A DNA stretch of 5,900 nucleotides, taken from Desulfobacula sp. (GTDB taxonomy: Bacteria; Desulfobacterota; Desulfobacteria; Desulfobacterales; Desulfobacteraceae). Under the pieces are notes generated by a model that had not been told where the DNA came from, searched no databases, and saw only the letters and a program-made list of their open reading frames with translations. The stretch is from positions 1 to 5,900 of the forward strand of contig JAOZRF010000194.1 of the NCBI GenBank assembly GCA_029940245.1, written 5' to 3'. Shown here piece by piece: positions 5,458 to 5,900 of this stretch. Numbering within the stretch: the first letter of the stretch is position 1; the number at the start of each line of letters is the position of its first letter. A program made the position numbers and the translations under genes.

Positions 5458-5900
5458 ATGAAAACAAAACAAAAACTTTTACTGATATACCCTGGAGATT
5501 TTTATTCCAGGGACTGGGGCCGGTTTATCACATTAAAACCCCACATGGTTTATATCTATACTTTTTTAAAAGAATTTTTTGATGTAAGTGTAGTTGATCT
5601 TGAAAATGAATTTTTAAGACCTGAAGATGAAAAAGGATTGGAAGCATTCAAGGAAAAATCCTTAAACAGGATTCTTTCCATAGATACGGATTATATCGCT
5701 ATTTCATGCTGGTCAAGCTTAAATTTTCTGTCATCTCTTTATTTTGCCCGGAAAATAAAACAAAAAAAGCCGGATACAACCATAATTGTGGGCGGATATC
5801 ATCCCACACTGGTGCCTGAAGATTTCAAGTTTGAAAACAGTCCTTTTGATCATGTAATAAAAGGTGAAATACATAATATTTTAAAGGTATTTGATTTGGA
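5458..5900 (+). CDS. B12-binding-domain protein, probably a cobalamin-dependent radical SAM enzyme (partial, N-terminus only)
   Basis: An open frame from ATG 5458 runs 147 codons without a stop to the window edge. The visible part resembles the Rossmann-like B12-binding domain at the front of class B radical SAM enzymes. It has a beta strand at the start (KLLLIYPGDF, 6-15), then DYIAISCWSSLNFLSSLYFARKIK (78-101), the strand and glycine turn TIIVGGYHPTLVPEDF (108-123), and FDHVIKGEIHNIL (130-142), matching the usual D-xV-x-GE ending. The CxxxCxxC radical SAM motif would lie beyond the window, so the enzyme class is inferred, not seen. No DxHxxG motif is present, as is normal for this class. 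ATG 5458 follows AGGG (5448-5451) at 6 nt. It lies 52 nt after iorB on the same strand and may belong to the same operon or be separate. Spot counts over 5521-5760 give about 30% GC, below iorAB. The reaction cannot be told. Confidence 0.72.
   Translation, partial: MKTKQKLLLIYPGDFYSRDWGRFITLKPHMVYIYTFLKEFFDVSVVDLENEFLRPEDEKGLEAFKEKSLNRILSIDTDYIAISCWSSLNFLSSLYFARKIKQKKPDTTIIVGGYHPTLVPEDFKFENSPFDHVIKGEIHNILKVFDL

Noticed and set aside
1..5900. Mobile elements, CRISPR arrays, tRNA or rRNA genes
   Set aside because: I saw no transposase motif, terminal inverted repeat pair, spaced repeat array or cloverleaf sequence.

Overview
The window looks like chromosomal DNA from a dissimilatory sulfate-reducing bacterium, most likely Desulfobacterota of the Desulfobacteraceae type. 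The main reason is a recognisable dsrM, the membrane cytochrome b of the DsrMKJOP complex, preceded by an RsbRD N-terminal-domain gene. That pairing is common at the head of dsr complex operons in sulfate reducers. The taxonomic placement is an inference from gene content; no marker gene is present.

Layout. Two divergent units leave a 279-bp AT-rich intergenic region (1407-1685). Leftward (minus strand) run an RsbRD_N protein (891-1406) and then dsrM (1-836, cut by the left edge of the window). A good sigma70-type promoter lies at 1467-1495, and a perfect 11-bp inverted repeat sits between the two genes. Rightward (plus strand) run a FrhB-family iron-sulfur flavoprotein (1686-2837), iorA (2838-4784) and iorB (4788-5405). 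The first two of these abut and the third follows after 3 nt, so they are surely one transcript. After a hairpin at the iorB stop, a B12-binding-domain (radical SAM type) gene starts at 5458 and runs off the right edge.

How the genes work together. IorAB oxidatively decarboxylates aryl 2-oxoacids to aryl-CoA and reduces ferredoxin, or runs in reverse. The tightly coupled FrhB-like protein has N-terminal Fe-S sites and a flavin-type FrhB core resembling FpoF/FqoF, so it is a plausible dedicated electron-transfer partner for IorAB. On the other side, DsrMKJOP moves menaquinol electrons towards DsrC trisulfide in sulfite reduction. The head-to-head arrangement may put 2-oxoacid oxidation and respiratory sulfite reduction under shared control, but the sequence does not prove this.

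The most interesting candidate for an undescribed system is the FrhB-like/IorA/IorB three-gene module. Smaller points are the two intergenic hairpins, a 14-bp tandem direct repeat upstream of the module, and the unusual cysteine spacing in the FrhB-like protein and in the first ferredoxin motif of IorA.
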